Assembly: GCA_030429625.1 (NCBI GenBank)
Contig: JAUIFA010000004.1
Location: forward strand, 269,568 to 333,567
Source: Alphaproteobacteria bacterium
GTDB taxonomy: Bacteria; Pseudomonadota; Alphaproteobacteria; Rickettsiales; UBA8987
Direction of reading: 5' to 3'
Length of the DNA: 64,000 nt
In this document: positions 1 to 10,004 of the stretch, piece after piece
Numbering within the stretch: position 1 is the first letter of the stretch
How the letters are laid out: every line of letters starts with the position of its first letter
Program-made: the position numbers and the translations under genes
The notes under the pieces: model-generated
The model's database searches: none
Told to the model about the DNA's origin: nothing
What the model saw: the letters and a program-made list of their open reading frames with translations, nothing else

Positions 1-1
1 A

Positions 2-1177
2 AAAGAAGGGAAGAAAAAAGTACGCCTCTTTTTTGAAGTACAGGATACTGGCATTGGTATTTCAAAAGACAAGGTGGAGTATATCTTTAATAAATTTTCT
101 CAGGCAGAAGAATCTACCACACGCAAATTTGGTGGAACAGGTCTAGGGCTGGCCATTTGTAAATCACTGACTGAAATGATGGAAGGGTCTATTCGTGCAA
201 AGAGTGAATTAGGGAAAGGGTCTGTCTTTTATTTTGATATTTTGCTGCCCATTGGTACTAAGGAGGAGATTAACGATAACATACCGAAAATTGATCTTAA
301 GGGATACCGAGCACTTGTGGTGGACGATTATAAAACCAATTGTGAGATTTTGTATCAATATTTGCACAGTTGGGGCATGGAATGTGATGTTTTTTATTCG
401 GCAGAAGAGGCATATGAAGCTGCAAATAAGGCATTTAAGGAAGGCAAGCCATACGATGTTGCGTTGGCGGATTATCGGATGGGCGGCATGTCCGGGCTAG
501 AGTTTACCCAGAAAATTCGTAAAAACAAAAACCTAAAAGACAAATTATTGGTGATGGTTACTTCGGCAGGTCAGATTGCACCGGCAAAAGAACTTAAGAA
601 AAAAGGGCTTACCGGGTTTCTTACCAAGCCATTTTATCCGGAACAACTAAAAGCACTTTTGAAAATTATTTTATACAGCCGGGAAAACAACAAAAAACTA
701 GATAAGCTGGTTACCCGGCACATGGTCACCTGCCTGATGCGTGATGAGGCCGATAAGGCCACTTCTGAGATAAAACAATATCCCGATAAGCGAATTCTTG
801 TTGTAGAAGACATGAAAGTGAATTTAATGCTACTTACCAAGATTCTTGAGAAATATGGTGTACGGGTTGATTCAGCAGCCAATGGATTGGAGGGGCTGGA
901 CATGCTGAAGAAGTTTGAATATGATCTGGTGTTTATGGACTGCCAAATGCCGGAAATGGATGGTTTTGAAGCAACAAAGGCCCTAAGAAAGCACGAGAAA
1001 AAAGAAACTAAAGACCATACTACTATTATCGCACTGACCGCTGATGCTATGACTGGGGATCAAGAAAAATGCCTTAATGCTGGTATGGATGATTATCTTA
1101 ATAAGCCGGTCAAGACGCAAGAAATTGCTGATATGATGGAAAAATGGTTAAATTTTAGTACGCCAGAGGAGCAATAA
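2..1177 (+). CDS. Hybrid sensor histidine kinase, C-terminal part (5' end outside window)
   Basis: This is the C-terminal part of a hybrid kinase; the reading frame is already open at the window edge. It starts inside the HATPase_c domain, with the N/G1 box DTGIGI, an F box, and the G2 box GGTGLGL. Two receiver domains follow. The first has a phospho-acceptor Asp in ALADYRM, the second in VFMDCQMPEMDG. No HPt domain is seen, so phosphate would pass to a separate HPt protein. The protein is a close paralogue of the kinase at 2305; the stretch from FNKFSQAEE through the G2 box is nearly identical. The stop codon is one base before the FIST gene start, which indicates co-transcription. Confidence 0.93.
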   Translation, partial: KEGKKKVRLFFEVQDTGIGISKDKVEYIFNKFSQAEESTTRKFGGTGLGLAICKSLTEMMEGSIRAKSELGKGSVFYFDILLPIGTKEEINDNIPKIDLKGYRALVVDDYKTNCEILYQYLHSWGMECDVFYSAEEAYEAANKAFKEGKPYDVALADYRMGGMSGLEFTQKIRKNKNLKDKLLVMVTSAGQIAPAKELKKKGLTGFLTKPFYPEQLKALLKIILYSRENNKKLDKLVTRHMVTCLMRDEADKATSEIKQYPDKRILVVEDMKVNLMLLTKILEKYGVRVDSAANGLEGLDMLKKFEYDLVFMDCQMPEMDGFEATKALRKHEKKETKDHTTIIALTADAMTGDQEKCLNAGMDDYLNKPVKTQEIADMMEKWLNFSTPEEQ

Positions 1178-1178
1178 T

Positions 1179-2315
1179 ATGAAAGTAGAGCAACAAATAT
1201 GGACACAGGAAAACGGATGGCGTCAAAAGGAAGAAAAGCACATCAAGAATGCCAATCTGGTCATTTATTTCGGTGGCAAAGGATTGCTTGATTCTGGTAA
1301 ACGTTACGAAGAGATAAAATCACTCTATCCGCATGCACATCTTCTTGGCTGCAGTACGGGCGGTGAGATTTACGACAACGACGTGCTGGATAATTCTGTT
1401 GTGTTGGCCGCCATAGAGTTCGACAACACACCACTAAAAACCATTTCCGTTGAAATTAAAGACAATAAAGAGTCGTTTGACAAAGGCAAAGAGATTGCAA
1501 AAGCACTGAAAAAAGAAGGCCTGTCCAACGTGTTTATCTTATCCAACGGTACAAACGTTAACGGTAGCGAGTTGGTGCGGGGTTTGTATTCGGTTTTTGA
1601 TAAAGATGTGATTGTCACAGGTGGCTTGGCTGGAGATGCTGCGGATTTTGGCCAGACATTTGTTGGCCTGGATGCTACACCAAAAATGAATACGATAGCT
1701 GCGGTAGGGTTTTATGGTGATGCTTTGAAAATTGGCTATGGCAGCGTTGGGGGGTGGGACGTGTTTGGCCCGAAACGGGTCATTACAAAATCCCAGAATA
1801 ATATATTGTATGAGCTTGACGGAAAACCCGCACTGGATCTGTATAAACGCTATCTTGGTGAGGAAGCCGAAGGATTGCCAGGCAGTGCCTTATTATTTCC
1901 ACTTAGTGTCAGTCCGGAAGAAGGTTCAGAACATGATATTGTGCGCACGGTGGTAGGGATTGACGAAGAAAACAAAGCCATGATTTTTGCCGGAGACGTA
2001 CCAGAAGGCTACAGTGCACAATTAATGCACGGCGATTTTGACCACTTGGTTAATGGTGCGGCTAAGGCAGCAAAATTGGCAGAGAGAGAAAAATTATCCT
2101 CCAATAGCCTGGCTATTCTTGTGAGTTGCATTGGCAGGAAATTGCTTTTAGGGCAAGAAATCTCTGATGAGACAGAAGCCGTTTCCGCGGCGTTGAATAA
2201 TGAGGTGCCTATGATCGGTTTTTATTCCTACGGGGAAATTTGTCATCAGCAATTTACCAAGGAATGTGGGTTGCACAATCAAACAATGACGGTAACAATA
2301 TTACATGAGCAATGA
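1179..2315 (+). CDS. FIST-domain sensory protein
   Basis: A 378-residue FIST_N plus FIST_C protein. FIST domains are thought to bind small ligands, possibly amino acids, and commonly work with signal-transduction proteins. Typical FIST features are the early GCSTGGEI motif, the GGLAGD motif near residue 150, and the C-terminal GFYSYGEI motif. No signal peptide or membrane segment is seen, so it is likely cytoplasmic. The start is supported by GAGGAG seven bases upstream, at the end of the preceding kinase gene. The last 11 bases overlap the start of the next hybrid kinase. It may be the sensory input for one or both flanking kinases; that is inference from position. Confidence 0.9.
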   Translation: MKVEQQIWTQENGWRQKEEKHIKNANLVIYFGGKGLLDSGKRYEEIKSLYPHAHLLGCSTGGEIYDNDVLDNSVVLAAIEFDNTPLKTISVEIKDNKESFDKGKEIAKALKKEGLSNVFILSNGTNVNGSELVRGLYSVFDKDVIVTGGLAGDAADFGQTFVGLDATPKMNTIAAVGFYGDALKIGYGSVGGWDVFGPKRVITKSQNNILYELDGKPALDLYKRYLGEEAEGLPGSALLFPLSVSPEEGSEHDIVRTVVGIDEENKAMIFAGDVPEGYSAQLMHGDFDHLVNGAAKAAKLAEREKLSSNSLAILVSCIGRKLLLGQEISDETEAVSAALNNEVPMIGFYSYGEICHQQFTKECGLHNQTMTVTILHEQ

Positions 2316-4215
2316 TAAAAATCAGCAATTGCCCCATTTGTTGCAACGTCAGATACATAAGGCAACAAATATTGAAGGCACAATAGATTATGAGCTGCTA
2401 CTTGAATTGGTGGCAAAGGCTTATGATGATTTTAACAAAGCACGTGAACGGCAGGAACGTGCTTTGTCTTTGATGTCTGAAGAAATGTCAGAGCAGAATC
2501 AGGAATTGGATAAACACCGCCAGAATTTGGAAGAAATGGTGGAGACGCGTACCAAAGAATTGGTAGAGGCAAAAGAACGGGCAGAATCGGCAGCAAAAGC
2601 CAAAACAGAGTTTTTGGCAAATATGAGCCATGAGATTCGTACACCGCTCAATGGGGTGTTGGGTGTTGCAGGTTTGCTTTCCGACACAAAACTGACGAAA
2701 GAACAGCAGAGTTGGGTAGAGATAATTCATAAATCCGGTGAGGCATTGTTAGAAATTATCAATGATATTCTTGATGTGTCCAAAATTGAAGCCGGTGAGC
2801 TTAAGCTAGAGCCGATCAATTTCAACTTATATTCGTCGATAGAAGATATCATGGATGTTGTGATGCTTCACGCTCAGGAAAAAGCCATTGAACTGCTTGT
2901 TGAGTTTGAACCAGGAATGCACGACTGTTATGTTGGCGATGTGGGCCGTGTACGTCAGATTATTCTTAACTTACTTAGTAATTCTATTAAATTTACACAG
3001 GAAGGCTATGTATTGCTACGTATTCATTCAAAAGAGATGGAAGAAAATAAAATACATTTGTTCTTTGAAGTGGAAGATACTGGGATTGGTATTCCAGAGG
3101 ATAAGCAGGATTACATTTTTAATAAATTTTCTCAGGCAGAAGAATCCACCACACGTAAATTTGGCGGTACGGGTCTTGGTCTGGCAATCTGTAAAACCTT
3201 GACCAATATGATGGGAGGATCCATCGGTGTCAGAAGTACGTTAGGAGAGGGATCCACATTCTATTTTGATATTATCCTACCGCGCGGCAAAAAAGCAGAT
3301 TCCCCTAAAGTAGAATTCCCAAACGTTGATTTGTCGGCGGTACGGGCATTAATTGTTGATGATCTTCCGGTTAATTGCTACATCCTTGCTCAATATGCTA
3401 TAAGCTGGAACATGGAGTGTGATATAGCGTCTTCGGCTAAAGAGGCGTTAAAACTGATAAAAAAAGCCGCGTTAGAAAACAAACCATACAATATTGCATT
3501 AATTGACAGACAGATGCCGCATATAAGTGGCCCCCAACTTGCAGAAAAAATCAAAAAGAATCCTGCATTAAAAAAGATGCCCCTGATTATGGTTACGTCT
3601 TCCGCATCAGGGGACATTGCGCCTCGAGAAGAGATTTTAAAGATGGGGTTTTTGGGGTTGATCATCAAACCGTATCACCCTTTAACACTAAAAAATATGA
3701 TTATGTACGTACTGGACGCAGCAAAAAGACACAAAGAAGATCAGCTTATTACCCGCAATGTTTTGTTGGAAATGGGCACATCCGGCAAACAAAAACAAAA
3801 GAAAACCCGGAAAATTTTCCCTGGAGTGCGTGCCTTGATCGCGGACGACATGAAGGTAAACATGATGCTGGTGGTCAACATTCTGAAAAAACGAGAATGT
3901 ATGGTGGATGCTGCATCAAACGGCAAAGAAGCCCTGAACATGTATAAAAAATCTAACTATGATATTGTCTTTATGGATTGTCACATGCCGGAAATGGATG
4001 GCTATGAGGCCACACAAGCCATTCGGGTATACGAAACAAAAGAGGCAAAAAAACATACGCCCGTCATAGCAATCACAGCAGATGCCATGAAAGGTAATGA
4101 AGAACGTTGTATACAAGCAGGTATGGACGACTACCTTAACAAGCCCATTAAGGAAACACAAATTGAGGGCATGATAGAAAAATGGGTACTGCCTAATATC
4201 ATAAAAAGAAAATAA
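2305..4215 (+). CDS. Hybrid sensor histidine kinase with two receiver domains
   Basis: A 636-residue soluble hybrid kinase. In order it has an N-terminal region with a predicted coiled coil (about residues 40-95), a HisKA domain with the H box [12 protein letters not shown] (His109), HATPase_c with DTGIGI and GGTGLGL, receiver 1 (Asp401 in ALIDRQMP) and receiver 2 (Asp558 in [12 protein letters not shown]). Without membrane segments or PAS domains, it probably senses through a partner, and the overlapping FIST gene is the obvious candidate. The protein is a paralogue of the truncated kinase at the window start. There is no HPt domain, so the output would be a phosphorelay through another protein. 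Confidence 0.95.
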   Translation: MSNDKNQQLPHLLQRQIHKATNIEGTIDYELLLELVAKAYDDFNKARERQERALSLMSEEMSEQNQELDKHRQNLEEMVETRTKELVEAKERAESAAKAKTEFLANMSHEIRTPLNGVLGVAGLLSDTKLTKEQQSWVEIIHKSGEALLEIINDILDVSKIEAGELKLEPINFNLYSSIEDIMDVVMLHAQEKAIELLVEFEPGMHDCYVGDVGRVRQIILNLLSNSIKFTQEGYVLLRIHSKEMEENKIHLFFEVEDTGIGIPEDKQDYIFNKFSQAEESTTRKFGGTGLGLAICKTLTNMMGGSIGVRSTLGEGSTFYFDIILPRGKKADSPKVEFPNVDLSAVRALIVDDLPVNCYILAQYAISWNMECDIASSAKEALKLIKKAALENKPYNIALIDRQMPHISGPQLAEKIKKNPALKKMPLIMVTSSASGDIAPREEILKMGFLGLIIKPYHPLTLKNMIMYVLDAAKRHKEDQLITRNVLLEMGTSGKQKQKKTRKIFPGVRALIADDMKVNMMLVVNILKKRECMVDAASNGKEALNMYKKSNYDIVFMDCHMPEMDGYEATQAIRVYETKEAKKHTPVIAITADAMKGNEERCIQAGMDDYLNKPIKETQIEGMIEKWVLPNIIKRK

Positions 4216-4262
4216 CAGGGTAAATTGCTATTTTCACATATTTTTATGCTCTGAGTATAGAT

Positions 4263-4553
4263 GCTCAGCATCACTACCCTGATGACAAAACCTTCATCAT
4301 GCTAGCCAAGTCCTTTTATTGGAATCAGTAGATAGATGATGGCATTTACCAGACACAGAAAGAAATTGCCTCTGTGCAGAATCACAGTCCAGAATATGTA
4401 AAACGAGCCTGTAAGTTGCCATTTTTATCTCCTAAAATCATTAAGCAGATGGCATCAAAAGATACATCTTCTCAGCTACACATCGAAAAGCTTATTGCCT
4501 GCAATCACTGGGATTGGCAAAAACAAGAGCAAGCCTTACTTCCAAGCAATTAA
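4263..4553 (+). pseudogene. Remnant of a serine-recombinase-like C-terminal domain
   Basis: Frame 3 encodes two stretches that resemble the C-terminal DNA-binding part of alphaproteobacterial recombinase proteins. The first (DDKTFIMLAKSFYW) is followed by an in-frame TAG at 4329. The second runs from IDDGIYQTQKEIAS through EYVKRACKLPFLSPKII to a TAA at 4551. The pattern recalls the family motif in which a helix-turn-helix with YVSR-like residues is followed by LLAPDIV. No catalytic domain is found upstream, where the kinase gene ends. I read it as the decayed tail of a recombinase gene. It could instead be a fragment of another HTH protein; the match is by eye. Confidence 0.5.
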
Positions 4554-4566
4554 ATCATCCATGAGG

Positions 4567-4587
4567 TCAGCGGGAATTTGCCGCTGA
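4567..4587. repeat. Short stem-loop in the kinase-tRNA gap
   Basis: A 7-bp stem TCAGCGG/CCGCTGA closes a 7-base loop. There is no T-run after it on either strand, so it is not a convincing terminator. The rest of 4554-4728 holds no gene that I can recognise. Confidence 0.4.
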
Positions 4588-4728
4588 TGTAAATCCAAGA
4601 AATGCCCGTTATTTTGTCCCTAACAAGAGGTCATGATGTTTTATGGAAATAAAATGGCTTCATAAGTCCCGCACACCGCGCGAGACACCGAAAAACACCT
4701 AAGTTGCTGTAATATAAGAGAAAAAGGG

Positions 4729-4804
4729 TGGTGGAGCCAAGGGGGATCGAACCCCTGACCTCAACGCTGCCAGCGTTGCGCTCTCCCAGCTGAGCTATGG
4801 CCCC
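4729..4804 (-). tRNA. tRNA-Ala (anticodon GGC)
   Basis: On the minus strand a full cloverleaf can be drawn. The acceptor GGGGCCA pairs with TGGCTCC, the anticodon stem is CAACG/CGTTG with a seven-base loop CTGGCAG (anticodon GGC), and the T arm contains GGTTCGATCC. The discriminator is A and the CCA end is encoded. A run of five Ts lies just downstream. Confidence 0.96.
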
Positions 4805-4809
4805 GTATC

Positions 4810-5751
4810 TTATGCTTCGCTTTCCAGCAAACGGCTGGCTTCCAGTGCTGCCATACAGCCTGTCCCTGCAGCGGTGACGGCCTGCCTATAGTGTTTGTCT
4901 TGGACGTCTCCAGCCGCAAACACGCCTTTAACACTGGTTTGCGTGCTGTCAGGCTCGGTGATTATATAGCCTTCTTCGTCCATTGCAAGTTGTCCTTGAA
5001 AGATTTTGGTATTTGGTGAGTGACCAATGGCAATAAACACGCCATCAATCTTGATGTCTGAAACATCGCCGGTTTTAACATTCTTCAATTTCGCCCCAGT
5101 GACTCCTAGCGGATCTTCGTCGCCAAGGACTTCTTCGAGTACCGTATCCCAGATCACTTCAATTTTTTCATGTGCCAGAAGCCTGTCTTCCAATACTTTC
5201 TCACAACGCAGTGCGTCGCGTCGGTGTACCAAGGTCACTTTTGAGGCATGTTTGGTTAGATACAACGCTTCTTCCACAGCCGTATTCCCGCCACCGATCA
5301 CGATGACTTCTTTGCCACGATAAAAGAAACCGTCGCATGTCGCGCAGCCGGAAACGCCATAACCTTGAAATTTCTTTTCCGATTCGAGCCCAAGCCATTT
5401 TGCCTGTGCGCCTGTGCAGACAATGACGGTATCAGCAACATATTCGTCGCCGGATTCGCCGATCATCTTAAACGGACGTTTGGAAAAATCTACTTCTTTG
5501 ATGATGTCATGCTCAATGTCTGTTCCCACATTGGCCGCCTGCTTTTCCATTTGTTCCATCAACCATGGGCCTTGAATCACATCAGCAAATCCGGGGTAAT
5601 TCTCCACTTCGGTGGTAATCGTCATCTGACCGCCGGGCTGAATGCCATGAATCATCATCGGTTGCAGGTTGGCGCGTGCGGTGTAAATGGCGGCCGTCGC
5701 TCCGGCAGGGCCGCTACCAAGGATGATCACTTTTGAAGTCTTCGTTGCCAT
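4810..5751 (-). CDS. trxB: Thioredoxin reductase
   Basis: A 313-residue NADPH-dependent flavoprotein that reduces oxidised thioredoxin in the cytoplasm. It has the N-terminal FAD motif GSGPAG, the redox-active CATC pair (Cys136 and Cys139) followed by DGFF, the NADPH motif GGGNTA, and the C-terminal FAD motif GVFAAGDVQD. Length is normal for the low-molecular-weight bacterial family. It lies directly beside tRNA-Ala on the same strand, with five bases between them. Confidence 0.97.
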   Translation of the reverse strand: MATKTSKVIILGSGPAGATAAIYTARANLQPMMIHGIQPGGQMTITTEVENYPGFADVIQGPWLMEQMEKQAANVGTDIEHDIIKEVDFSKRPFKMIGESGDEYVADTVIVCTGAQAKWLGLESEKKFQGYGVSGCATCDGFFYRGKEVIVIGGGNTAVEEALYLTKHASKVTLVHRRDALRCEKVLEDRLLAHEKIEVIWDTVLEEVLGDEDPLGVTGAKLKNVKTGDVSDIKIDGVFIAIGHSPNTKIFQGQLAMDEEGYIITEPDSTQTSVKGVFAAGDVQDKHYRQAVTAAGTGCMAALEASRLLESEA

Positions 5752-5858
5752 ATGTCGTAATACTCGGTTTAACCTATTAAAAATATGTTGGGTAGATATG
5801 CCAGATTAGATGTCTATAGTCGAGCAGTTTTTAGAATTTTTTTAGTTTTAATCGTCTT

Positions 5859-5887
5859 GTCATACCGCGATCACGTCGCGGTATGAC
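5859..5887. repeat. Perfect hairpin with GTCAT/ATGAC ends
   Basis: An 11-bp perfect stem (GTCATACCGCG and CGCGGTATGAC) with a 7-base loop lies three bases beyond the stop codon of the SemiSWEET gene. No T-run follows in the direction of that gene, so termination is uncertain. The outer GTCAT/ATGAC ends match those of the double-hairpin elements at 27587 and 30056, so it may be a single-hairpin relative. Confidence 0.6.
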
Positions 5888-5889
5888 AC

Positions 5890-6159
5890 TTAGGGTTTTC
5901 TACCCAAAACATCTTGTTTGATTTTTAACGCCAATATGATGCAAGCCATAAAAAAGCCAATGCCGTTGCCGATGACCATGGGGGTGGAATTTAGCGCCAC
6001 TCCGGCCAAGGTCCAGAAACCAACACCCGTGACGTATAAAATATACATCCACAGGGAAATAGCATGGGTTTCCTTGGTGCGGATGGTTTTAATCATCTGC
6101 GGCAACAGGCTAACCGTTGTTAGGGTGGCGGCGATGGTGGTGATGATGTCCGGATCCAT
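5890..6159 (-). CDS. SemiSWEET-family small membrane transporter
   Basis: An 89-residue protein with three predicted membrane helices and the PQ-loop signature LLPQMIKT near residue 22. SemiSWEETs act as homodimers that move sugars or other small solutes across the inner membrane. The chosen start (MDPDII) overlaps the queH stop codon as TAATG on the minus strand; a start seven residues earlier is possible. Translational coupling to queH is likely. The substrate cannot be read from the sequence. Confidence 0.85.
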   Translation of the reverse strand: MDPDIITTIAATLTTVSLLPQMIKTIRTKETHAISLWMYILYVTGVGFWTLAGVALNSTPMVIGNGIGFFMACIILALKIKQDVLGRKP

Positions 6160-6893
6160 TATTCCTCTCCGCCAAAACACACATTGGGTTTATGCTCTGG
6201 GCTGTTTGAATGATTGTCATTGATTTTTTGCTGATAAAATTCTTCCCCGATGGCAATTTTTTCTCTGCCGTTTTTCTCCCGCCAATTGTTTGTATCACGC
6301 AGAGAATAGATGCAGCCACAATATTCCTGTTTGTAAAATTCTTCACGTTTGGCGATGTCGTACATCCGTGCGCCGCCACCCTGCTTGCGCCAGTTATACG
6401 TCCAATAGGTCACACCGTCGACAAAGCTGGCGGCAAATTCGCCTGAGCGGTTGATCTGCTCCATATCTTTCCAGCGTGAAAGACCCAGTGAGCTGGTGAA
6501 TATTTTAAAGCCATGCTCCTTGGCGTATTGGGCGGTGCGCACAAAACGCATATCAAAACACATGGTACAACGAATACCTTTCTCCGGCTCGTTTTCCATA
6601 CCCGAAGCTTTATTAAACCAGTTCTGCACATCATAATCGGCGTCGACAATCGGAATGCCCAGCTTTTTGGCGTAGCGGATATTCTCGTTCTTACGGATTT
6701 CGTATTCTTTTTTTGGGTGAATGTTGGGATTATAAAAGAAGATGGTCAGGTCAATCCCTGCCTTGATCATGGCCTCAATCAATTCCCCAGAGCATGGCGC
6801 GCAACAGCTGTGCAACAACACCCGACTCTCCCCATAAGGAACGGTGAGGTCAATTTCCGGACGCTGCTGTAATATGTTTTGTTCAAGTTTCAT
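6159..6893 (-). CDS. queH: Epoxyqueuosine reductase QueH
   Basis: A 244-residue QueH (formerly DUF208) protein. It reduces epoxyqueuosine to queuosine in tRNA and replaces QueG in many bacteria. The N-terminal motif [10 protein letters not shown] supplies the adjacent cysteines, and a second cysteine set is in YCGCIYSL near the C-terminus. The conserved NPNIHP and GIRCTMCF segments are present. The downstream SemiSWEET gene overlaps its stop. Confidence 0.93.
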   Translation of the reverse strand: MKLEQNILQQRPEIDLTVPYGESRVLLHSCCAPCSGELIEAMIKAGIDLTIFFYNPNIHPKKEYEIRKNENIRYAKKLGIPIVDADYDVQNWFNKASGMENEPEKGIRCTMCFDMRFVRTAQYAKEHGFKIFTSSLGLSRWKDMEQINRSGEFAASFVDGVTYWTYNWRKQGGGARMYDIAKREEFYKQEYCGCIYSLRDTNNWREKNGREKIAIGEEFYQQKINDNHSNSPEHKPNVCFGGEE

Positions 6894-6926
6894 AAGGCGG
6901 CTTATATCATGCAGAATTTCAGTAGT

Positions 6927-8216
6927 CTAGCTTTGCTGCATTTTCTCAAACAATGCGGCGTTCTTATGGGTCAGCGTTGCCGACACATACATGTAATCCT
7001 CAGCCATTTTTGTCGAAACATTTTCAGCGTGATTATGTATCCAAGCCAGTTTTTTGCCTTCTGAGACATGGAGTTTGATGGTAATCTCAATGTCTTTCTG
7101 ATCAAAGAAATGGTCAATCTTGTGCAGAAGATGATCTATGTTTTCCCCGCGTAAGGCGGAGACTGCAATCGAAGGAGTTTTTTTGGTTTTTAGGCGCTCA
7201 ATGGATTGTTTATCTAGCAGATCCACTTTGTTGAGTACTTCATAGAGCTGGTCATCAATCACATCCTGAGAGACTAGACTTTGCAGAATATTGAGCACGT
7301 CTTGTTTTTGTGCTTGGCTGTCATGGGTGTGGATATCACGCACATGGAGGATAAGATCCGCCTCCACCACTTCTTCCAATGTGGCGCGGAAAGCAGCGAC
7401 CAGCTCAGTAGGCAGTCGTGAGATAAACCCTACCGTGTCGGAAAGAATAATCTTGCGCTTGGAAGGCAACACCACCTCACGCATGGTGGGATCAAGGGTA
7501 GCAAATAGCGCATCCTGTGCATAGACATCTGCTCCGGTGAGTAAGTTAAACAAGGTCGATTTTCCTGCATTGGTATAGCCCACCAAAGCCACGATGGGGT
7601 AAGGAATCTTTTTGCGTGATTTGCGGTGTAAGTCACGGGTTTTCTTCACGGTTTTAAGCTGACGCTTGATCTTGGTGATGTTGTCATTAATCACCCTACG
7701 GTCGGACTCAATCTGTCTTTCCCCCGGTCCACCAAGGAATCCGCCTCCACCACGTTGACGCTCTAAGTGTGTCCAACTACGTACTAAGCGGGATTTTTGA
7801 TATTCTAAATGGGCTAAAGATACCTGCAACACACCTTCTTTGGTGGCGGCTCTTTCGCCGAAGATTTCAAGAATCAGGGCGGTACGGTCAATGACTTTAC
7901 ATTTTAAATCCGTTTCCAGATTGCGTTGTTGCACAGGGGTGAGGGTGCCGTTGAAAATCACCAGCTCCACATCTTGAGCATTGATGAGCGATTTCATCTC
8001 ATCAATTTTACCTTTACCAAGAAAGTGAGAAGGGCGGACTTCGCGTATAGGAACAATTTCCATATGGACAATCTCAAGATAAATGGCACGTGCCAGCCCA
8101 TCAATCTCTTGGAGATGATCATCCGTGGAGCGCATGTCATAACTGTCGGCCTCTTTGATTTCCGGATGGACAATGAGTGTACGACTGCCATAAGAATTTT
8201 CACGATTGTTGGTCAT
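6927..8216 (-). CDS. hflX: Ribosome-associated GTPase HflX
   Basis: A 429-residue HflX GTPase, which binds the large ribosomal subunit and rescues or splits stalled ribosomes. It has the N-terminal HflX domain (VIFNGTLTPVQQRNLE), a glycine-rich stretch RGGGGFLGGPGE, then a G domain with GYTNAGKST (G1), SDTVGF (G3) and NKVD (G4). In many alphaproteobacteria hflX follows hfq. Here no hfq is present, and the next gene upstream is divergent. Confidence 0.96.
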   Translation of the reverse strand: MTNNRENSYGSRTLIVHPEIKEADSYDMRSTDDHLQEIDGLARAIYLEIVHMEIVPIREVRPSHFLGKGKIDEMKSLINAQDVELVIFNGTLTPVQQRNLETDLKCKVIDRTALILEIFGERAATKEGVLQVSLAHLEYQKSRLVRSWTHLERQRGGGGFLGGPGERQIESDRRVINDNITKIKRQLKTVKKTRDLHRKSRKKIPYPIVALVGYTNAGKSTLFNLLTGADVYAQDALFATLDPTMREVVLPSKRKIILSDTVGFISRLPTELVAAFRATLEEVVEADLILHVRDIHTHDSQAQKQDVLNILQSLVSQDVIDDQLYEVLNKVDLLDKQSIERLKTKKTPSIAVSALRGENIDHLLHKIDHFFDQKDIEITIKLHVSEGKKLAWIHNHAENVSTKMAEDYMYVSATLTHKNAALFEKMQQS

Positions 8217-8296
8217 TACTACCTATATTAGAAATTAAAGTTTAGCCTATACAGCAATTTTATTGAAAAACCATAACATTCTGTCATAACTATCCC

Positions 8297-9997
8297 ATGC
8301 AAGGGAGATTATCAACCATACATGCCAATGCACCGTACGATTATTCGCAATTGGCCATAGACAAGCGGGGTGATGAAAATTTCCCAGTGGCCTCTCTTCT
8401 TTTGCCCAAAAAGATACGCAAAGACGTGATTAGCTTTTATTATTTTGCCCGTCACAGTGATAATATTGCCGATGATAATGCTATTCCACCCCAAGAAAGA
8501 CTAGATTTATTAAACGCCATATCGCTGTCCGTTGCGGGCAATCAGTCCAACATGCCTGAGTGGGCAAAACCTTATCGAGAGCTGCTTCGTCAAGGCAAGT
8601 TGGATTCTCGCCATGGTAGGGCGTTGTTGGATGCTTTTATGCAGGACGTAGAAAAATCCCGCTATGCAAGCTGGGAAGAACTTATTGATTATTGTATGCG
8701 CTCCGCCGCACCGGTGGGCAGAGCGGTACTTGAAATAGGGGAGGAATATTACGCGGACATCACGGCTTCAGATAAAATTTGCTGTGTGTTACAGATTCTC
8801 AATCATTTGCAAGATATCAAAGAGGATTATCAGGAACGTGACCGGATCTATTTCCCCATGAACGGGCTGATAGATAATGATCTTTCTGCGGAAAAGGCCT
8901 CACCTGAATTGCGGGCAATGATTGATGAGGTGCTTGACAGGGTGGATGTGATGCTTAAGGAGGCACACAGCCTCTTTTCAACGGTAAAAAGCTTCCGCCT
9001 GAGGATGGAGATTGCTACAATCTGGCACATTGCACAGAAGCTTTCCAAATCTTTACGACACAAAGACCCCATTGCCTCCAAAGTGAAATTGTCAAAATTT
9101 GATTATGTTAAGGTATTTATTCATGGACTAAAAACAGCCATTTCTTCGTCGTTTAATACACATACAATTACTCAAATGAACATGAGAGCAAAAAGCTCAT
9201 TCTTGCGTTCCTTATTAAAAATGGAGAAGTCAAAACAAGAAGCCATGTTTGCCCTGTATGCGTTTTGCCATGAGGTGGACGATGCGGTGGATGAGGCAGA
9301 ATCATTGCAGCAGGCTCAGAATAATATTGCCTTCTGGCAAAAGGAAGTAGATGCCTTGTTTAGTAAAAAGATTTCTGATTATCCAACCCATCCTATCACA
9401 AGGGCGTTATTGCCCCAGATACATCGCTATAATCTGAAAAAAGAATATTTTGACAGTATCATCGCTGGGATGCGTATGGACATTGAAGGGATGGTAAAGC
9501 CGGACGTAAAACGTTTGGAAGAATATTGTTATAATGTGGCTTCCTGTGTTGGTCATTTGTCAGTAAACATCTTTGGAGAAGACAACGAGGTTGGGCATAA
9601 TGTTGCGGACAATCTGGGTAAAGCCTTACAATTGATTAATATCATCCGAGATATATATGAAGACGCGCAGAAAGGCAGAATTTACTTACCGATGGATTTG
9701 CTTAAGTCATATGATCTTGCTGACATCTCACCGCAGGATATTGCCACAGACCTTGAAAAATACAATGTGACATTGTCCCAAATATCTTGTGAATTGGCGC
9801 AAAGGGCAGAATATTACCTGATAAAGGCTAAGGAGAATATCTCAGAAGAAAACAAAGATAATATGCTTCCAGCGCTTGAAATGGCAAAGATATATGAAAT
9901 TTATCTCAACAAAATCCGGTCGGATAATTTTTCCTTAACCACACAAAAAATCCGGCTTTCCGTGTGGGATAAGATAAAGATAGTGTTGGGTTTTTGA
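8297..9997 (+). CDS. HpnC-HpnD fusion, squalene-precursor synthase
   Basis: A 566-residue protein made of two head-to-head prenyl synthase domains. The first half (about 1-275) has the HpnC signature GDENFPV and Asp-rich motifs around residues 55-60 and in LQDIKEDY; HpnC makes hydroxysqualene from presqualene diphosphate. The second half (about 285-566) has HEVDDAVDE (Asp328/329) and RDIYEDA.KGRIYLP, typical of HpnD, which makes presqualene diphosphate from two farnesyl diphosphates. The two are usually separate neighbouring genes. The third enzyme, HpnE, is encoded at 43432. No strong ribosome site precedes the ATG. Domain order follows the usual hpnC-hpnD gene order. Confidence 0.92.
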   Translation: MQGRLSTIHANAPYDYSQLAIDKRGDENFPVASLLLPKKIRKDVISFYYFARHSDNIADDNAIPPQERLDLLNAISLSVAGNQSNMPEWAKPYRELLRQGKLDSRHGRALLDAFMQDVEKSRYASWEELIDYCMRSAAPVGRAVLEIGEEYYADITASDKICCVLQILNHLQDIKEDYQERDRIYFPMNGLIDNDLSAEKASPELRAMIDEVLDRVDVMLKEAHSLFSTVKSFRLRMEIATIWHIAQKLSKSLRHKDPIASKVKLSKFDYVKVFIHGLKTAISSSFNTHTITQMNMRAKSSFLRSLLKMEKSKQEAMFALYAFCHEVDDAVDEAESLQQAQNNIAFWQKEVDALFSKKISDYPTHPITRALLPQIHRYNLKKEYFDSIIAGMRMDIEGMVKPDVKRLEEYCYNVASCVGHLSVNIFGEDNEVGHNVADNLGKALQLINIIRDIYEDAQKGRIYLPMDLLKSYDLADISPQDIATDLEKYNVTLSQISCELAQRAEYYLIKAKENISEENKDNMLPALEMAKIYEIYLNKIRSDNFSLTTQKIRLSVWDKIKIVLGF

Positions 9998-10004
9998 TCT
10001 GGCA

